Assembly: GCF_001887595.1 (NCBI RefSeq)
Contig: NZ_CP017480.1
Coordinates: forward strand, 4,492,001 to 4,556,000
Direction: 5' to 3'
Length of the DNA: 64,000 nucleotides
Source of the DNA: Luteibacter rhizovicinus DSM 16549
GTDB lineage: Bacteria; Pseudomonadota; Gammaproteobacteria; Xanthomonadales; Rhodanobacteraceae
Part shown: positions 8,521 to 17,418 of the stretch, piece by piece
How the letters are laid out: each line of letters starts with the position of its first letter
Numbering within the stretch: the first letter of the stretch is position 1
The notes under the pieces: model-generated
What the model was told of the DNA's origin: nothing
What the model saw: the letters and a program-made list of their open reading frames with translations, nothing else
Database searches by the model: none
Made by a program: the position numbers and the translations under genes

Positions 8521-10187
8521 GCCGGTACCGGCGCCGGTACCGGGTACGGGCCGATGATCCGCTCGATACGGTCTTCGGGTACCGCCGGCGAGAACAGGAA
8601 GCCCTGCAGCTCGTCGCAACCGGCCTCGCTGAGGAAGGCACGCTGCTGCTCGGTCTCCACCCCTTCGGCCACCACGCACAGGCCCAGCGCGGCGCCCAGG
8701 TTGGACACGGCCCGCACGATGGCCGCGGAATCACCGGCCTGGGTCGCGTTCTGCACGAAGGAGCGATCGATCTTGACCTTGTCGACCGCGAGGTCCTTGA
8801 GCAGGGTCAGGCTGGAATAGCCGGTGCCGAAGTCGTCCAGCGAGATGCGTACGCCGGTCCGGCGAAGACGTCGCAGCAACTGCACCGCCGCACCATCCGC
8901 GTTGACGATGGCGGTCTCGGTGATCTCCAGCTCCAGGCGCTTCGGCGGCAGGCGCGTCTCCAGGAGCACCCGCATGACCATGTCGGCGAAGCCGTCGTCG
9001 CGCAGCTGTACAGCGCTGACGTTGACCGCTACGAACAGGTCGTCGAGCTTGGCCACCCGGGCGCAGGCCGTACGCAGGACCCATTCGCCGAGCTGGCCGA
9101 TCAGGCCGGTTTCTTCGGCCACGGCGATGAACTGGACCGGCGAGACCACGCCGAGGGTGGGATGCCGCCAGCGGGCGAGTGCCTCCAGTCCCACGACCTT
9201 GCCGTCCGCGCTGCGGATCATCGGCTGGTAGTGACAGCTCAGGCCCTCGCGGGTCAGCAAGGCCTCGAGCAGGGCCTTTTCGATGTCGCGGCGGTGGGCC
9301 AGCGCCGCGTCCATGGCCTTGGTGTAGACCACCAGGCGGTTACGTTTCTTCTTCGCCTCGTACAGGGCGCTGTCCGCCTTGCGCGCCAGCTCCCCCGCGG
9401 CGACGGCGTCGGTATCGATCGCGACCATGCCGATCGACGTACCAATGAAGGTGGTCGTCGAAAGCACGTCGAACGGCTCGCCGGCCAGGAGCAGGATGCG
9501 CTCGGCAAGCGCCTGCGCATCGAGGTCGCCGTGATCGTCGACCAGCAGCGCGAACTCGTCGCCGCCGATCCGCGCCACGGTGTCGTCGGGGCCGACCACG
9601 CTACGCAGCCGCGCACCGAACTGGACCAGCAACTCGTCGCCGATCAGGTGTCCGTAAGCGTCGTTGACCTTCTTGAAGCCGTCCATGTCCAGGTAAAACA
9701 AGGCCGAGCGCAGGCCGCCACTGGCCGCCCGGCCGATCGCCGCGTCCAGCCGGCTGAACAGCGCCGTGCGGTTGGCCAGCCCGGTCAGGGCGTCATGGCA
9801 GGCAAGCCAGCGCACGTGCGCCTCGGATTCGCGCAGCTCGGTGATATCGGTGACCGAGGCCAGCACATGCGGTGCGCCATCCAGGTCGATGCAGGTCTTG
9901 CGGGTGAGCAAGGTGCGGACGTGGCCGTGGGGGTCGGTCACCGTCTCCTCGGTTTCGACCACCTCGTGGCTGCGCAGCACGGCGTCGTCACCGGCTTCGA
10001 AGCGGGCGGCCTGCTCGGGCGGAAACAGCTCGGCATCGGTTTTGCCGAGCACGTCGTCGGCATTCAGGCTGAAATACTCGCAGCCCATGCGGTTGACGAA
10101 CACCCAGCGGTGCGCGGAATCGCGCACGAACATCGCCGTGGGCATCAGCTCCAGCACTGTCGACCAGCCGGCCAGATCCTGCATCAA
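8505..10187 (-). CDS. PAS-GGDEF-EAL cyclic di-GMP signalling protein
   Basis: A 560-residue soluble protein. A PAS sensor fills about residues 1-120 (FVNRMGCEYFSL, then the VTDITELRESE end), a GGDEF domain about 130-290 and an EAL domain about 305-550. GGDEF is intact (ARIGGDEFALL). The inhibitory RxxD site is absent; GPDD is at the place. The EAL phosphodiesterase set looks complete: LEALARWRHP, NVSAVQL, EITETAI, DDFGTGYSSL, KIDRSFV, AEGVET and LQGFLFSPA. Both activities are therefore possible, with the PAS domain deciding which dominates. The C-terminus repeats PVPAPVPA, encoded by a palindrome. It is 84 bp downstream of gspD copy 1 on the same strand. Confidence 0.92.
   Translation of the reverse strand: MMQDLAGWSTVLELMPTAMFVRDSAHRWVFVNRMGCEYFSLNADDVLGKTDAELFPPEQAARFEAGDDAVLRSHEVVETEETVTDPHGHVRTLLTRKTCIDLDGAPHVLASVTDITELRESEAHVRWLACHDALTGLANRTALFSRLDAAIGRAASGGLRSALFYLDMDGFKKVNDAYGHLIGDELLVQFGARLRSVVGPDDTVARIGGDEFALLVDDHGDLDAQALAERILLLAGEPFDVLSTTTFIGTSIGMVAIDTDAVAAGELARKADSALYEAKKKRNRLVVYTKAMDAALAHRRDIEKALLEALLTREGLSCHYQPMIRSADGKVVGLEALARWRHPTLGVVSPVQFIAVAEETGLIGQLGEWVLRTACARVAKLDDLFVAVNVSAVQLRDDGFADMVMRVLLETRLPPKRLELEITETAIVNADGAAVQLLRRLRRTGVRISLDDFGTGYSSLTLLKDLAVDKVKIDRSFVQNATQAGDSAAIVRAVSNLGAALGLCVVAEGVETEQQRAFLSEAGCDELQGFLFSPAVPEDRIERIIGPYPVPAPVPAYSAG
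8522..8543. repeat. Perfect 22-bp palindrome at a convergent gene junction
   Basis: Two copies of CCGGTACCGG flank a central CG/GC step, giving a perfect 22-bp inverted repeat with no spacer. It starts 2 bp after the stop of the plus-strand unknown gene and lies inside the last codons of the minus-strand GGDEF-EAL gene, where it encodes part of PVPAPVPA. It could slow or end converging transcription; no T-tract follows on either strand. Confidence 0.6.
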
Positions 10188-10271
10188 GCGAATCTCCCCC
10201 CGTCAGGAACACGCGCCCAATGTGAAACGCGCCCCGTGATGTGGGTGTATGCACCCTCGGCCACCCCGAGG

Positions 10272-12551
10272 TCAAGGTGTGGCGGGTTGGGTCAACGGCC
10301 GGAGCGACTCGAACTTGCGCTGGTACTCGTCGGTGACCTGCTTGGCCTCGTCGCCGTTGGTGATCACCCGGGGGGTGATCAGGACGATCAGCTCGGTGCG
10401 GGTCCGCGTGCGGCTCGTCGTGCCGAACAACCGGCCGAAGATCGGTATCTGGTTGAGCCCCGGGATGCCGGTATCGGTCAGGGCGTCGTTCTGCCTGATC
10501 AGGCCGCCGAGCAGCACCGTCTGCCCGCTCTGGACGGCCACCTGGGTGGCTACCTCGCGCTGCTGGATCGGGAAGTTGCCGGTCGTGGTGTCCTTGATGC
10601 CGGGGCTGCTCACCACCTGGCTCACATTGAGGTAGACCAGGCCACCCGGATTCACGCGCGGACGGACGTTGAGGATCACACCGGTGTCCTTGTATTCCAC
10701 CTGGCCGATCGTGTTGTCCGTGTTCGCCCCGGTGTTGACGAAGGTCTGGGTGATCGGGATCTGGTCGCCGACCTCGATGTGGGCCTTCTGGTTGTTCAGC
10801 ACGACCAGCGACGGTGCCGAGAGCACCTTGGTGTTTCCGTTCTGCTCCATCGCGTGCAGGGCGACGGAGATGTTGTTGTTGACGAAGGAATAGAACAGGT
10901 TGTCGCTGGCGTTGAGCGTCGCACCGCCACCGCCGAGCGCGTACTGATGCTTGTTGCCCGGCTGGGTCGGCTGGCCGTTGGTCGTGCCGGTCAGGCCTTC
11001 GAGATACCACTGCACGCCGAACTCGAGATCGCCGCTGAGGGTGACTTCAAGGATGCGTGTCTCGATCTGCACCTGCATCGGCACGGCGTCGAGACGCTTG
11101 ATCGCCTGCTCGATCTCCGCCCACTGCGCCGGACGGCAACGCACCATCAACTGGTTGTTGGCGTCCACCGAGGTGATACGCACGCCATCGTCTGTCGTGG
11201 TCGAGGAATGACGGTTGCCCGTGTCGCCGCCGCTATCGTCGGACGAACCGGAGCCCGCACCGAGACCCGTCGTACTGCTGCCACCGATGCCGGTGCTGCT
11301 GCCGCCCAGGCCGCTGCTGGAGCTCATTCCGGTGGTCGAGGTGCCCGTCGACGAACTTGTATTGCCGAAAGCACCCGTCGTGCTGCCGATGCCGGAGCCG
11401 CCCCGATTACCCAGATCGCTGTCGCTGCCGCCCAACGTGCCGGAGCTCAGGCCGGGACCGACCTTGCCGCCCTTGTCGCCCGAACGGCCACCGCCGGATC
11501 CATTGCCATAGATGTCCGAGAGGTAATCGGCCATGTCCGATGCCTGCACGTTGCGCACGTCCACCACGTAGAGCTGCGGCTCGTTACCGCCACCACGATC
11601 GATACGGTCGATCCAGCTGCGCACCTCGTCCAGGTAAACCGGCTGCGGGCTGAGCACCACCAGCGAGTTGGTCCGCTCGATCGGAATGAAGCGCAGCATG
11701 CCGGCCATCGGGGTGTTGCCCTTCTCGCCGAAGATGCCTTCGAGCTTCGGCGTGAGGTCCTTCACCTGGGCCCGCTGCAAGGCGAACACACCGACCGACA
11801 TGCCGCGCAGCCAGTCGACGTCGAACGTAGCCACTGTGCGCTGGTAGTTGTCGAGTTCACTCGGCGTGCCGGCCATCACCAGCACATTGCGCGTGGGATC
11901 GGCGAGCAGGGTCGCGTCGGGTCGTGCGAAGGGCTTGATCAGCTTCTGCATCTCCGTCGCGGAGATGAAGTGCAGCGGGAACAGGCGTGCCTGAAGACCA
12001 CCCGCTGGTGCCGTCGCGCCGATGCTCGGCACGAGGTTGCCGGCGACGGCGTCCTTCGCCGGCATCACCACGTAACGGCCGTTACTGTGGACGAGAGCGT
12101 TGCCCGTCCACGACAGCAAGGTCTCGAGGATCGGCAGGGCCTGCTCGGCCGTGACCGGTTGCGAGGTCGAGAAGGACACGTTGCCCTGCACGCCCGGCAC
12201 GATCGAATAGTTCTCGTGCAGCAGATCGCCGAGGATGGCTTTTACCACCGACTCGACCGGCTGGTTCTCGAAATTGAAGGTGACCGTGCCTGCGCCTTCG
12301 GCGACGGGCTTCGGCTTGGCCAGGCCCACCGGCTTGATGAATTCACCCGTGCCCGTGGTGACCTGCGGCGCGGTCGCGCCTGGCGCCGTCGGATTGGTCG
12401 AGGGCATGATCCGCGCCTTCGGCGCCGGGAGTTCGGTACCCGCCATGGCTTCGCGTTGCAGTGCGCCATCGTCGCGGGGCTGGGGCAGCGTGGAGCAGCC
12501 TGCCAGAGCCACCGCCAGCGCCGTGGCGCCGATCGTAAGAAAACGCGTCAT
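10272..12551 (-). CDS. gspD: Type II secretion secretin GspD, copy 1
   Basis: A 759-residue outer-membrane secretin, the exit channel of a type II secretion system. The lipoprotein signal ends in LALAGC-type sequence (ALAGC, Cys about 19). N0/N1-N3 periplasmic domains occupy about residues 85-470, with a Gly/Ser/Thr-rich insert of about 115 residues (about 340-455). The secretin core (about 520-745) has VLSAPSLVVLNNQKA, GVILNVRPRVNPGG and LLGGLIRQND, ending in GIPGLNQIPIFGRLFG. It follows the YVTN propeller gene and gspIJK on the same strand, but gspE, F, G, H, L and M are not here. A paralogue of about 90 % identity outside the insert lies at 40065-42407. Confidence 0.93.
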   Translation of the reverse strand: MTRFLTIGATALAVALAGCSTLPQPRDDGALQREAMAGTELPAPKARIMPSTNPTAPGATAPQVTTGTGEFIKPVGLAKPKPVAEGAGTVTFNFENQPVESVVKAILGDLLHENYSIVPGVQGNVSFSTSQPVTAEQALPILETLLSWTGNALVHSNGRYVVMPAKDAVAGNLVPSIGATAPAGGLQARLFPLHFISATEMQKLIKPFARPDATLLADPTRNVLVMAGTPSELDNYQRTVATFDVDWLRGMSVGVFALQRAQVKDLTPKLEGIFGEKGNTPMAGMLRFIPIERTNSLVVLSPQPVYLDEVRSWIDRIDRGGGNEPQLYVVDVRNVQASDMADYLSDIYGNGSGGGRSGDKGGKVGPGLSSGTLGGSDSDLGNRGGSGIGSTTGAFGNTSSSTGTSTTGMSSSSGLGGSSTGIGGSSTTGLGAGSGSSDDSGGDTGNRHSSTTTDDGVRITSVDANNQLMVRCRPAQWAEIEQAIKRLDAVPMQVQIETRILEVTLSGDLEFGVQWYLEGLTGTTNGQPTQPGNKHQYALGGGGATLNASDNLFYSFVNNNISVALHAMEQNGNTKVLSAPSLVVLNNQKAHIEVGDQIPITQTFVNTGANTDNTIGQVEYKDTGVILNVRPRVNPGGLVYLNVSQVVSSPGIKDTTTGNFPIQQREVATQVAVQSGQTVLLGGLIRQNDALTDTGIPGLNQIPIFGRLFGTTSRTRTRTELIVLITPRVITNGDEAKQVTDEYQRKFESLRPLTQPATP

Positions 12552-12653
12552 GCAAGAACCATCATGGTTGTTGAAGCCTGCGAGAGTGCCGCGAACGTAT
12601 TGCCGGCCCGTGACGTAGGGTGTTCGCGCACACTAGAGCAAGCTCTCGCCCAT

Positions 12654-12677
12654 GGGAAGGCTCCTGGGAGCCTTCCC
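12654..12677. terminator. Hairpin after the YVTN propeller gene
   Basis: GGGAAGGCTCC facing GGAGCCTTCCC with a tiny loop, 12 bp beyond the propeller stop codon on the minus strand. On the plus strand it is followed by CCTTTG and on the minus strand by no T-run, so it is a stable stem and may be only a weak intrinsic terminator. It separates the propeller from gspD copy 1. Confidence 0.5.
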
Positions 12678-12689
12678 CTTTGTCGCTGT

Positions 12690-13694
12690 CTACTCGGGCT
12701 GGGTGGCGGCGGCCGCCGGCACGTTGCCCACATTCACGGTAGCGATCACCTTGTTGGTGAGCGGGTTGATCACAGACACCGTGTTGGAGCCGGTGTTGGT
12801 GACATACACACGGGCCGTACGGGTGCTGACCGCGATGGAGCCCGGGGCACTGCCGACCGGCACCGTGGCGATGACCGCCTTGTTCAGCGGATTGATCACG
12901 GAAACCGTGTTGTCCCCGGAGTTGGCCACGTACACCGGCAGGCCGATCGGGCTCGTCATGACGGCGTCGGCACCGTTACCCGCGGCGACACTACCGATGA
13001 CCTTGTTCGACTGCGTATCGATCATCGAGACATCGTTGGACGCCACGTTCGCGACATACAGGCGCGCACCGAAAGGACCGACATCCAGACCGAAGGGCGA
13101 GAGGCCGACCGGAATGGTAGCGATCACCTTCCTGCTGGCTGCATCGATAACGGATACGGTGTTGTCGCCGGTATTGGCCGTATACACACGGGCGCCGTTC
13201 GGGCTGACCGCGATGCCGAACGGAACGCTTCCCACGGAAACCGTCGCGACGACGGTCTTGCTCGCCGTATCGATCACCGAGACGTCGCTGTCATTCGCAT
13301 TGGCCACGTAGGCGAAGGCGCCATTCGGGCTGAACGCCACAGCTACGGGTGTGTTGGCCACCGGCACGATCGCCGCCACCACGTTGGTCGCTGCATCGAT
13401 CACGGAGACGGTGTTGTCGTTGGCGTTAGCCACGTAGACACCCTTTCCGCTGGGGCTCACCGCGACACCGGAAGGGAAGCTACCGACCGGTATCGTCGCC
13501 GTCACGGCGTTCGTCGCCTGGTCGATCACCGAGACCGTGTTGTCGACCTGATTGGCGACATACACGTTGTTGTTGCGCGCTGCCGCGGGCAACGCCGCTC
13601 CCATCAGGAGCAAGGGGAGCGCGCAACGAGCTGCAGGTGCGAGCCAGCGACTACGCGCCGGCTGATTCTTGGATGTCGTACGTTCGATCGTCAT
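12690..13694 (-). CDS. Secreted seven-bladed YVTN beta-propeller protein
   Basis: A 334-residue protein with an N-terminal signal (ALPLLLMGAALPAAARN, cleavage about residue 40) and seven consecutive repeats of about 42 residues. Each has the form YVAN-x3-NTVSVID-x3-x-VxATIPVG-x-x-P-x-GVAVSP. Seven such units close one beta-propeller, the fold of the YncE/surface-layer YVTN family. No catalytic residues can be assigned. It sits between gspK and gspD of the type II cluster with gaps of about 134 and 138 bp, so it may be a secreted substrate or an accessory factor; this is inference from position. A hairpin follows its stop. Confidence 0.85.
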   Translation of the reverse strand: MTIERTTSKNQPARSRWLAPAARCALPLLLMGAALPAAARNNNVYVANQVDNTVSVIDQATNAVTATIPVGSFPSGVAVSPSGKGVYVANANDNTVSVIDAATNVVAAIVPVANTPVAVAFSPNGAFAYVANANDSDVSVIDTASKTVVATVSVGSVPFGIAVSPNGARVYTANTGDNTVSVIDAASRKVIATIPVGLSPFGLDVGPFGARLYVANVASNDVSMIDTQSNKVIGSVAAGNGADAVMTSPIGLPVYVANSGDNTVSVINPLNKAVIATVPVGSAPGSIAVSTRTARVYVTNTGSNTVSVINPLTNKVIATVNVGNVPAAAATQPE

Positions 13695-13828
13695 GGAATG
13701 CCCCGTTAGTAGATGATGGGCGCACCGCCGCCCCGTCGCGTTCTCATGCGTGCGCGGCGTGAAGCTATCGCAAGGGCGTTACCGTGAGTTGCCCAAAGCG
13801 TGACGCGAAAGATTGCAGCTTCGTGGCA

Positions 13829-14707
13829 TCAGCTATCGCTCGCGAGCGATCGCTCGCGCCAGCGGACGACACGATAGGCCCGCGGATCGCCCGGCTCGCT
13901 TTTCAGGAACAGCACGACGTCGAGGATGATGGTCGGACCATTGGTCACCGTCGCTGTCGAGATCACCTCGTACGCCGATACGGGACTTCGCGACGCATCG
14001 CCGGGCTTGGTGCCCGGCAAAGGTGGCAGCAACATGAGACCTTGCGGCGCGAGACTGACGCGCTCCACATAGGCGCGTGCCGATGCCATATCCGCACCCG
14101 TTACCGTAGCGACCACCAGTGGCGATGCATACGCGAGGTTGGGCTCCTGCGCGGTCCACAAGGTCAAGGCAGGCTCGATTCTGGCGATGATGTCCGGTGT
14201 GAGGCCAGGCACGCGCCCGAGTTCTTCCAGGCTCGAAAAACCACCACGCATCAGCACGGACGATGCTTTGACGCTTCCCGGGTCTCCCCAGCCGACAATC
14301 GCCCTCTTGGCGGCGGGAATGCGGTCTTCGTCCACACCTGCCGTTCGCAGCAGTTCTTCGATCCGCTCAGGCGTAGCCAGGTTGAGGTTGATCTTGCCCT
14401 CCTCCGCACTGAGCGAGACCGTTACGTCAGTCTCACCGATGCGCAACGCGTGGGAACGTCCGTCTACGTGCCACCGCTGTTCTTCATTAGCGAGGCGAAG
14501 CCGGTAAACCGCTGCCTCGATGCCCGCCTCAGCTGCGTAGAATGCCTGCGTGCGAAGCGATTGCCCGCGTGCCTGCAGACTCTCCACCCGCGCATTGGTC
14601 GCCAACGCCCCGAGCGTAATCGCAGCGAGCGTGCAGCCCCACAGCACAACGAGCAAGGCGACACCTTTCTGCCCCGGAAGATGGCCGATCGGCTGGCGTG
14701 TCGTCAT
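13829..14707 (-). CDS. gspK: Type II secretion minor pseudopilin GspK
   Basis: A 292-residue minor pseudopilin, the largest of the tip complex. The N-terminal prepilin-like segment is QKGVALLVVLWGCTLAAITLG (about residues 13-33), with the Gly before the hydrophobic helix as the PilD cleavage site. The large periplasmic domain contains EEGKINLNLA and GFSSLEELGRVPGLT, the helix-hairpin-helix-like part typical of GspK. Start: ATG 14707, overlapping the gspJ stop (ATGA), so the pair is translationally coupled; the open frame continues upstream to 15550 but only as a shadow of gspJ. A perfect 16-bp palindrome (13835-13850) lies at its 3' end. Confidence 0.88.
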   Translation of the reverse strand: MTTRQPIGHLPGQKGVALLVVLWGCTLAAITLGALATNARVESLQARGQSLRTQAFYAAEAGIEAAVYRLRLANEEQRWHVDGRSHALRIGETDVTVSLSAEEGKINLNLATPERIEELLRTAGVDEDRIPAAKRAIVGWGDPGSVKASSVLMRGGFSSLEELGRVPGLTPDIIARIEPALTLWTAQEPNLAYASPLVVATVTGADMASARAYVERVSLAPQGLMLLPPLPGTKPGDASRSPVSAYEVISTATVTNGPTIILDVVLFLKSEPGDPRAYRVVRWRERSLASDS

Positions 14708-15366
14708 GGCTTGGCAAACGCCGTCAGTCTGGCCAGGCCCTCTCGCCCGTTCACGGCCTCCGTATCCATACGTAGCGGTACCGCCATCACCGGCCACCGG
14801 ACGCCGCCTTTGAGCACCAGCTCCACGCCGACCATCGTCGGCATACGGCCCGAATAGGGCCAGGACGACTGCCAGGTCACAGCATGCCCGCCATCGTCCA
14901 TACCGCTGTAGACAAAGTGACCCGAGGCCAGATGATCGACCAGCACTTCTGCCCCTTCGGGCACGATCGGTGATGCGCCACGCGCGGCCAGTGGCGCGAA
15001 GGACACCTCGAGGCGCAGATCGTCCTTTGTTCCGGCGAACGTCAACGTCTGCAACTGCAGGCCCTGGGTCGCGAGATAGCCGGGCCCCGGAGCGACGAAA
15101 GCCAACGCGGCGGATTCCCCGCGAAACACGATCGGCGTTCGCTTGCTCGTGAGATTCCACGGATAAGGCATCGCGCCGGTCAACGCGCGACGTAGATAAG
15201 CCTGCGCGGCCCGCACCTCGTCCAGCCGTTCCGTGCGCGCCATGCCGGCACGCGTCGCGCTGGAAATCGTATGCAGCGAGGCCGTGACACCAAGCAGGAG
15301 CAAGGCAAGCAAAGCCAGGGCGGCCAAGGTCTCGAGAAGGCTGAAACCGTGAATCCTCCTCCTCAC
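14704..15366 (-). CDS. gspJ: Type II secretion minor pseudopilin GspJ
   Basis: A 220-residue minor pseudopilin. A very short leader (MRRRIHG) ends at the prepilin cleavage site G|FSLLETLAALALLALLLLG, with Glu at position +5 of the mature protein as expected. The periplasmic domain is beta-rich and of normal length for GspJ. It overlaps both neighbours by 4 bp (ATGA with gspI and with gspK), giving a tightly coupled gspI-gspJ-gspK set whose products cap the pseudopilus. Confidence 0.9.
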   Translation of the reverse strand: MRRRIHGFSLLETLAALALLALLLLGVTASLHTISSATRAGMARTERLDEVRAAQAYLRRALTGAMPYPWNLTSKRTPIVFRGESAALAFVAPGPGYLATQGLQLQTLTFAGTKDDLRLEVSFAPLAARGASPIVPEGAEVLVDHLASGHFVYSGMDDGGHAVTWQSSWPYSGRMPTMVGVELVLKGGVRWPVMAVPLRMDTEAVNGREGLARLTAFAKP

Positions 15367-15794
15367 GAGTCACCGCCTGAGCCAGGCGGCACGGGTGCCG
15401 CAGGAGGACGCGTGGATATCGTGCGTAGCGTGACAAAGCGTGCCCTGACAGGGCGGCCACCTTCTTTCCATTCCACGGTGAGATCCACCCGATACAGATG
15501 CAGTGGCGTGGAGGTCCGCAATGCCTGGTCTTCCGCCGGCGATGAGACATTCATCGTCCACCGGTAAGTGTCGTCGAACGTACCCTCGTGAATCCCCTCC
15601 GTCGGAAAGTCGGCAACGAACGTTCGGTCGAGAAGACCGCTCGCCCATAACGAAGCTTGCGTATAACCCTCAGAGCGCACGCCGAGCGCCATCGACGCTC
15701 CCGCGGCATGCATCAGAGCGGCGAAACACAGGGCCAGAAGGAACATGGCCGCCAGCGTTTCCAGCAGACTGAATCCCCGGTCGTTGCGTTGCAC
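15363..15794 (-). CDS. gspI: Type II secretion minor pseudopilin GspI
   Basis: A 143-residue pseudopilin with the prepilin motif RG|FSLLETLAAMFLLALCFA. The start is the GTG at 15794, not an upstream in-frame codon: AAGGAGGG lies at the right distance before it, and the leader is then the expected seven residues. The end overlaps gspJ (ATGA). It follows the PstS-like gene, but a strong terminator (15861-15896) lies between them, so gspIJK needs its own promoter. TATGCT about 24 bp before the GTG is a possible -10, without a good -35 element. Confidence 0.87.
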   Translation of the reverse strand: MQRNDRGFSLLETLAAMFLLALCFAALMHAAGASMALGVRSEGYTQASLWASGLLDRTFVADFPTEGIHEGTFDDTYRWTMNVSSPAEDQALRTSTPLHLYRVDLTVEWKEGGRPVRARFVTLRTISTRPPAAPVPPGSGGDS

Positions 15795-15860
15795 GATGCC
15801 CTCCTTGTGCCGGAAGCATAAGCGCAGGGCTATGTCGCGGCGATGACGATTCGTCGCACC

Positions 15861-15896
15861 ACAAAAAACAAAGAAGGGCTCGTGTGAGCCCTTCTC
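15861..15896 (-). terminator. Rho-independent terminator after the PstS-like gene
   Basis: On the minus strand AGAAGGGCTC-acac-GAGCCCTTCT is followed at once by TTGTTTTTTGT. This is a strong intrinsic terminator 33 bp after the stop of the phosphate-binding protein gene. It separates that gene from gspIJK. Confidence 0.85.
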
Positions 15897-15927
15897 GTTC
15901 TTCCTTGAATCGATTATCAAAAAACGA

Positions 15928-17307
15928 TCAGGACTTGATGCAGGTCGTGACCTTGGCCGACACCGTCGGAAGAACCGTGGCGAAAGCGTAGCCCGTGCCG
16001 GTACCGATGGTGGTCACGCCGGTGTGGGAGCCATATGCCGAACCGATCAGGCCCTGCACGGCCGCCGTATCAACACCGTTACCGGTGTTGTTGGCGATCA
16101 GGTAGGAAACGGCGATGATCGGGTAACGCGTGGTGCTGGTGGCGTAGGTGGACGGCTCGACGAGATTCATGCAGCCGGCCTGGGTGATCGGAGCAAGCAC
16201 GCCGGTGACCGGACGGCCGTTGGAGTCCACGCCCGTGATGCCACGATCGTTGACAGTGGCAAGCGTGATCGAGGCCGGGAGGGCGAACGGATCGAACGAG
16301 TTGACCGTGGCATAGGTGAGCGACGGGTTGGCGGACGCCACGTTCTTGAAGTTCGCCGCCTCGGCATAGCCGATCGTGCTCTGCGTATTTGCAATCGTGT
16401 TGACGACGGCCGGGTTACCGCTGACGCCAATGAAGCGGGTCGGCAGGCCCGACGGGAAGAACTGGCTGGCGACCGTGCCGAAGGCCTGGTCGGCGATGAA
16501 GTGAGCCGTGCCGACCGTACCGCAGACCGCGGCAAGATGGTTCGACAGCGAGAAGCTCGTGCCGCTGCCGTCGGAACGGAACACCACGCTGAAGTTGTCG
16601 CCTGAAGCATCGGCGGGCAGACCGAGGTCGCTCCACTTGGTCGCCTGGCCGTTGAACACGCGGCAGACGTCCACGTCGTTCAGATTGACCGGCGCCGAGA
16701 TGTTGGAGTTGTGGAGCACGAGCGCGACGGCACCGACAACCGCCGGGAACTGCACGGGCTGGGTGTACTTGGCGGTCTTGTTGCCCGGCGAGAAGAACCA
16801 GCCGTATTCCGACTGCGACATCGGCGCATCGCTGGCAGCGAAGTGCGGGTTGACGATGGTGGCGAGGGAAGCACCGAAACCGCTGGTCTTGCTCGGAGCA
16901 ACGAACGCATTGCCGTCGCAGAAGTCAGTGGCGGTCAGGGCATGGGCCGGCGAAGCGCCGTCGGTATTGTCGAAGATCTTCTTGCCGTTGCCGCTACCGG
17001 TCTGGCAGAACGACACGTGGTTACCTGACGTGGCGGCCCAGGCGCCGAACAGCGAACCGGAAGCCACACCGACCGGCGCCGGGGCGGACGGATCGAGATT
17101 GTTGGTGGTGGCATTCGTCGACAGCTTGGCAGCCGGCACGACGCCATTGAAGTTGAAACCGACATACGCGCCGGCGGGCAGCGTGGCACCGCCGCCGAAT
17201 ACGTCCGTGCTCATCGCCGCGCCGGCAGCCGAGAGGCCGATGGCCAGCATGACCGCGCCCGCGATGATCTTCGTGCGGGTGTTCCCCATAGCATTACGCT
17301 TGAACAT
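15928..17307 (-). CDS. PstS/DING-like phosphate-binding protein
   Basis: A 459-residue exported substrate-binding protein of the PstS superfamily, longer than classical PstS (about 340) and closer to DING-type secreted forms. Residues 1 to about 32 are a Sec signal (KIIAGAVMLAIGLSAAGAAMS). The phosphate-loop signature FRSDGSGTSFSLSNHL is clear. Other Cys residues (SFCQTGSG, DFCDGN, DVCRVF, AVCGTV, AGCMNL, TTCIKS) could form several disulfides, usual for an exported protein. No pstCAB genes are near, so it does not look like part of an importer. It lies between TpsA and the type II pseudopilin genes; secretion by type II is inferred from the P. aeruginosa Hxc precedent. A Pho-box-like element lies 94 bp before its ATG. 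Confidence 0.82.
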   Translation of the reverse strand: MFKRNAMGNTRTKIIAGAVMLAIGLSAAGAAMSTDVFGGGATLPAGAYVGFNFNGVVPAAKLSTNATTNNLDPSAPAPVGVASGSLFGAWAATSGNHVSFCQTGSGNGKKIFDNTDGASPAHALTATDFCDGNAFVAPSKTSGFGASLATIVNPHFAASDAPMSQSEYGWFFSPGNKTAKYTQPVQFPAVVGAVALVLHNSNISAPVNLNDVDVCRVFNGQATKWSDLGLPADASGDNFSVVFRSDGSGTSFSLSNHLAAVCGTVGTAHFIADQAFGTVASQFFPSGLPTRFIGVSGNPAVVNTIANTQSTIGYAEAANFKNVASANPSLTYATVNSFDPFALPASITLATVNDRGITGVDSNGRPVTGVLAPITQAGCMNLVEPSTYATSTTRYPIIAVSYLIANNTGNGVDTAAVQGLIGSAYGSHTGVTTIGTGTGYAFATVLPTVSAKVTTCIKS

Positions 17308-17400
17308 GGTGTTACCCCTAGTCGATAGACCTCCATCTGGAGGCCTATCGAGTATTCGCTTTCAACTTGTCCTACTAATGACCGCTGGATGTCCTTCAAC

Positions 17401-17418
17401 ATGCCAGCTGCGTGACAG
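17401..17418 (-). promoter_or_regulatory. Pho-box-like element before the PstS-like gene
   Basis: Minus strand reads CTGTCAC-GCAG-CTGGCAT. The PhoB box is two 7-mers of the form CTGTCAT spaced 11 bp start to start; here the spacing is exact, with one changed base in the second repeat (G for T) and the allowed C/T variation in the first. It lies 94-111 bp upstream of the ATG at 17307, a normal place for PhoB activation. Confidence 0.5.

Noticed and set aside
9162..13709. Very long plus-strand open frame (1515 codons) opposite the GGDEF-EAL, gspD and propeller genes
   Set aside because: Antisense shadow of three well-recognised minus-strand genes in GC-rich DNA; composition is Arg/His/Gly/Asp rich and no domain is seen.
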